In this document: piece after piece, positions 63,848 through 64,000 of the stretch
How positions within the stretch are numbered: the first letter of the stretch is position 1
How the letters are laid out: every line of letters begins with the position of its first letter
NCBI GenBank assembly: GCA_040387035.1
Contig: JAZKEN010000038.1
Coordinates: 1 to 64,000, forward strand
From: Methylotenera_A sp040387035
Lineage (GTDB): Bacteria > Pseudomonadota > Gammaproteobacteria > Burkholderiales > Methylophilaceae
Length of the DNA: 64,000 bases
Reading direction: 5' to 3'
Position numbers and translations under genes: made by a program
The notes under the pieces: generated by a model
The model's database searches: none
Told to the model about the DNA's origin: nothing
What the model saw: the letters and a program-made list of their open reading frames with translations, nothing else

Positions 63848-64000
63848 TTATTCAGCAGCTTTTGTTTTAGCTGGTTTAGCGGCTGCTTTTGGTTTGGCTG
63901 TTGCAGCTGCTTTAGCTTTTGGTGCCGCTTTTGCTTTTGCAGGCGCTGCTTTTTTAGTTAACATCACAGGACCATCAGTCGTTAATGCTTTAATCGCTGC
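63848..64000 (-). CDS. C-terminal end of an Ala/Lys/Pro-rich protein (partial)
   Basis: The minus strand reads 50 residues to a TAA stop: AAIKALTTDGPVMLTKKAAP, then repeats of AKAKAAPKAKAAATAKPKAA, ending AKPAKTKAAE. The basic low-complexity tail resembles those of histone-H1-like DNA-binding proteins, phasins, or extended ribosomal proteins. Too little is visible to decide; the body of the protein lies outside the window. Confidence 0.6.
   Translation of the reverse strand, partial: AAIKALTTDGPVMLTKKAAPAKAKAAPKAKAAATAKPKAAAKPAKTKAAE

Overview
The window looks like chromosomal DNA of a betaproteobacterium, most likely a methylotroph of the Methylophilaceae (Methylotenera/Methylophilus type). 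This is inferred from gene orders typical of the class (DUF721–M23 peptidase–secA; dapA–bamC; ribH–nusB; pilD–coaE–zapD–yacG with argJ and a Nudix–ThiE fusion nearby; ispB | rplU–rpmA–obgE–proB), from moderate GC, and from the pairing of a membrane pyrophosphatase with an Rnf complex. No rRNA, tRNA, prophage, insertion sequence or CRISPR array was seen. Three runs of 100 N mark scaffold joins. Two of them (17163-17262 and 34080-34179) are flanked by exact 55-base duplications, so they are assembly artefacts and not real gaps.

Layout. 1-6.9 kb: H+-pyrophosphatase (minus, cut by the window edge), a DciA-like DUF721 protein, an M23 peptidase, secA and a DUF1289 protein. 6.9-17.9 kb: a long minus-strand chain, in transcription order rnfA-B-C-D-G-E, nth, a FIST sensor, DUF1841, an ECF sigma factor, a zinc-finger anti-sigma factor, then hvfA-hvfB-hvfC. 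The last three form a RiPP pathway: a Cys-repeat precursor, an MNIO (DUF692) enzyme and its partner protein. 18-21.3 kb: dapA, bamC and a WalJ-like metallo-beta-lactamase. 21.3-28.1 kb: two paralogous small lipoproteins, a lone secretin-like protein, a DUF7931 protein, a RoxA-type ribosomal oxygenase, an NTF2-like protein, a large molybdopterin oxidoreductase and an AT-rich orphan gene.

28.2-36 kb: a dispersed repeat with a true gap, an OmpA-like lipoprotein, an entericidin, phoB-phoR plus a co-transcribed lipoprotein behind a good Pho box, an OFA-type MFS carrier, ribH and nusB. 36-42 kb: a signalling cassette of CHASE2-Ser/Thr kinase, PP2C phosphatase, FHA protein and GAF-HD-GYP protein. 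42-50.7 kb: a thioredoxin-like ferredoxin, lpxH, two cyclophilins, an L,D-transpeptidase and a TPR protein, cysS, a diguanylate cyclase and an acyltransferase. 50.9-64 kb: argJ, an ATPase, the Nudix-ThiE fusion, a PCu(A)C copper chaperone, yacG, zapD, coaE, pilD, ispB, rplU-rpmA, obgE, proB, purE and purK. The window ends inside an Ala/Lys-rich protein.

The most interesting items are the Hvf-type RiPP locus with its own sigma/anti-sigma pair, the phospho-signalling plus c-di-GMP cassette at 36-42 kb, a 79-bp palindromic repeat present in two inverted copies (52.1 and 59.8 kb), and a hairpin-rich non-coding interval at 49.3-49.7 kb. PPi-driven and Rnf-driven ion pumping lie in the same window and point to an organism that economises on energy.
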